5,640 nucleotides of DNA from Campylobacteraceae bacterium. Its GTDB lineage: Bacteria > Campylobacterota > Campylobacteria > Campylobacterales > Sulfurovaceae. The position numbers and the translations under genes are program-made. The stretch is from NCBI GenBank assembly GCA_027063325.1, contig JAMOSA010000290.1, positions 1 to 5,640 on the forward strand. The letters run 5' to 3'. The notes under the pieces are model-generated. The model searched no databases and was not told where the DNA came from. It saw only the letters and a program-made list of their open reading frames with translations. This document shows, piece after piece, positions 4,146 to 5,640 of the stretch (position 1 is its first letter; each line of letters starts with the position of its first letter).

Positions 4146-5640
4146 CTACTCTTCTATATAGTTTTTAAGTTTTCTACCAACTTTTGGATGTTTTAGTTTT
4201 TTGATGGCACTACTCTCAATTTGTCTGACTCTCTCTCTTGTTACATTTAACTCTTTGCCTATCTCTTCAAGTGTTCTGTCACTCATATCCTCCAGTAGTC
4301 CAAATCTCATTCTAATTACTGCTTGTTCTCTTTCGTTGAGTTGTCCAAGTACATCATCAATTTGTTTGTTTAAATCATCATTCATAACAGCTTCTGTTGG
4401 ACTTATACTACTTTTATCCTCTATAAAATCACCAAATCTTCCATCATCTTCATCTCCAACAGGAGCTTCCAGACTGACAGGCTCTTTTGTAATTTTAATT
4501 ACATTTTTTACCTTGTCCACACTTAAACCAACCTCTTGTGCTATAGTTTCTAAATCTGGTTCACGACCTGTTTTTTGTAAGTGCTTTCTAATAATTTTAT
4601 TGATACGATTGATTGTCTCTATCATATGGATAGGAATCCTGATAGTTCTTGCCTGATCAGCAATAGCACGGCTGATTGCTTGTCTAATCCACCATGTAGC
4701 ATAGGTTGAAAATTTATAACCCTTTTGATACTCGAACTTATCTACAGCCTTCATTAGACCTATATTACCCTCTTGAATAAGATCCAAAAATGGCAATCCT
4801 CTGTTTGTATATCTCTTGGCAATTGATACAACCAGTCTCAGGTTTGATTTTGCCATTCTTGTTTTTGCCTTTTCACTCTTGGCTTTGCCTATATTTATCT
4901 GCTGAAGAATCTCTTCTAGTTTTTCAGGAGGTAGGTCAAAACTGTTTTTACTTGCTTCTCTTGTCTCAAAGAGTTTTTTAATCTGTACATATGTACTCAC
5001 ATTTGTAGTCTCTGGAACTGCTTCAGCAATCTCCTCTTTTGACATATTTATAATATTATCAAGGATTTTTTGGTGGTTTGCTCTGAGTTGATCATTAAAA
5101 AGCTGTAATCTATACTCAAGTCTTTTTAACTCTTTTTCAAATCCATCATCACTCTTTAGAGCTGTCTCCATAGCTTTGACAAGTTCATTTATAAGTTTAC
5201 TTGTAGGTCCTAGGTTGAGCAAAGCATTTTTAAGGGTATCTTTACGAAATGCTACTTTTAATCTTTGATGGATAATCTCCATCTCATCTGCACCCTCTTC
5301 TTGCATTCTAAGGAGTTTTTTACGCTCTTTTATCCACTCTTTTTTAGCTTTTTCAAGATGTTTAAAACTCTCAATTACTTGAGTTACTCTCTTGTCTGCC
5401 TTTTTTCCCTTGTTCTCTTCAATATCATCTTCAATATCATCTTCATTTCCGGCATCTTCAAAACTTTTAAAAAGCTCTTTTACTCTTCTTTCTCTATTTA
5501 ACAGAGGTTCTTTGTAGTTTAGGATATAATCTATAAGATATGGTACAGAGCATATTGCATCTATAATAATATCTTCACCCTCTTCAATCTGTTTTGAGAG
5601 TTCAATCTCTTCTTCTTTGGTTAATAGTGGGATTTTACCC
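4146..5640 (-). CDS. rpoD: Primary sigma factor RpoD (sigma-70), 5' end outside the window
   Basis: RpoD directs RNA polymerase to housekeeping promoters. The reading frame stays open to the window edge, giving 497 visible residues; an internal Met at visible residue 112 is not the start. Visible residues 1-21 (IPLLTKEEEIELSKQIEEG) are the second half of region 1.2. Next comes a variable stretch with the acidic run EDDIEDDIEE (66-75), then a charged helical region. Region 2 follows: NLRLVVSIAKRY (265-276), DLIQEGNIGLMKAVDKF (285-301) and the promoter-melting and -10 recognition segment from YKFSTYATWWIRQA to RIPIHMIE (308-341). Region 3 contains TGREPDLETIAQEVG, and region 3.2 contains FGDFIED. 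Region 4.2 is TLEEIGKELNVTRERVRQIE (456-475). The combined melting, linker and helix-turn-helix match marks a primary sigma rather than RpoH, FliA or an ECF factor. Region 1.1 and the start codon lie beyond 5640. Confidence 0.96.
   Translation of the reverse strand, partial: GKIPLLTKEEEIELSKQIEEGEDIIIDAICSVPYLIDYILNYKEPLLNRERRVKELFKSFEDAGNEDDIEDDIEENKGKKADKRVTQVIESFKHLEKAKKEWIKERKKLLRMQEEGADEMEIIHQRLKVAFRKDTLKNALLNLGPTSKLINELVKAMETALKSDDGFEKELKRLEYRLQLFNDQLRANHQKILDNIINMSKEEIAEAVPETTNVSTYVQIKKLFETREASKNSFDLPPEKLEEILQQINIGKAKSEKAKTRMAKSNLRLVVSIAKRYTNRGLPFLDLIQEGNIGLMKAVDKFEYQKGYKFSTYATWWIRQAISRAIADQARTIRIPIHMIETINRINKIIRKHLQKTGREPDLETIAQEVGLSVDKVKNVIKITKEPVSLEAPVGDEDDGRFGDFIEDKSSISPTEAVMNDDLNKQIDDVLGQLNEREQAVIRMRFGLLEDMSDRTLEEIGKELNVTRERVRQIESSAIKKLKHPKVGRKLKNYIEE
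5418..5441. repeat. Perfect 12-bp tandem duplication inside rpoD
   Basis: Two adjacent identical copies of ttcaatatcatc (5418-5429 and 5430-5441) are followed by a partial third copy (ttca). On the coding strand each encodes Asp-Asp-Ile-Glu, giving an acidic linker between region 1.2 and the rest of the protein. The unit is a multiple of three, so copy changes would keep the frame. Confidence 0.8.

Noticed and set aside
4201..4656. 151-residue plus-strand open frame opposite rpoD
   Set aside because: Ser/Leu/Ile-rich translation typical of the reverse complement of a charged helical protein; rpoD on the other strand explains the sequence.
5304..5306. Internal ATG as the rpoD start
   Set aside because: The frame is open for 111 further codons to the window edge and encodes sigma region 1.2 there, so the gene is partial, not short.

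Overview
The window is AT-rich, densely packed bacterial chromosome, and most of it looks like housekeeping sequence. The protein set points to Campylobacterota (the former Epsilonproteobacteria, Sulfurimonas/Sulfurovum-like). It includes a 185-residue QueD with a long insert, a DUF2853 protein, a short DUF503 protein beside a sirtuin, and a primary sigma factor with an acidic linker. Codons are dominated by AGA, ATA and A/T-ending triplets. The phylum assignment is inferred from recognised families, and the genus cannot be resolved.

Layout: (1) Positions 1-2257, minus strand, form a tightly packed four-gene unit. In transcription order it runs DUF2853 protein, ketopantoate reductase-like protein (panE), QueD, and a GT4-type glycosyltransferase that leaves the window. 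Junctions are +1 nt, +2 nt and a 4-nt GTGA overlap, so this is very probably one mRNA with coupled translation. (2) Positions 2258-2385 are the only real intergenic space. It holds back-to-back promoter candidates that share bases and a small inverted repeat between the two -10 boxes. (3) Positions 2386-3403, plus strand, hold a DUF503 protein followed by a class-U-like sirtuin (cobB). (4) Positions 3392-5640, minus strand, hold rpoD (5' end outside the window), then one base later a stand-alone CinA-type MoCF-fold protein (COG1058). The last 12 nt of this gene overlap the end of cobB tail to tail.

How the genes relate: the minus-strand unit at the left combines preQ0/queuosine synthesis (QueD), a possible pantothenate/CoA step (PanE) and envelope polysaccharide synthesis (GT4), with no single pathway joining them. 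The two genes meeting at 3392-3403 could share NAD chemistry: sirtuins release nicotinamide and O-acetyl-ADP-ribose, and the COG1058 family includes ADP-ribose pyrophosphatases. That link is inference only.

I found no mobile elements, CRISPR array, RNA genes or convincing intrinsic terminators. Nothing looks like a clearly new system. The most checkable oddities are the reductase's substituted active-site asparagines, the QueD insert, the overlapping divergent promoters, the terminator-less tail-to-tail overlap and the 12-bp in-frame tandem repeat in rpoD.
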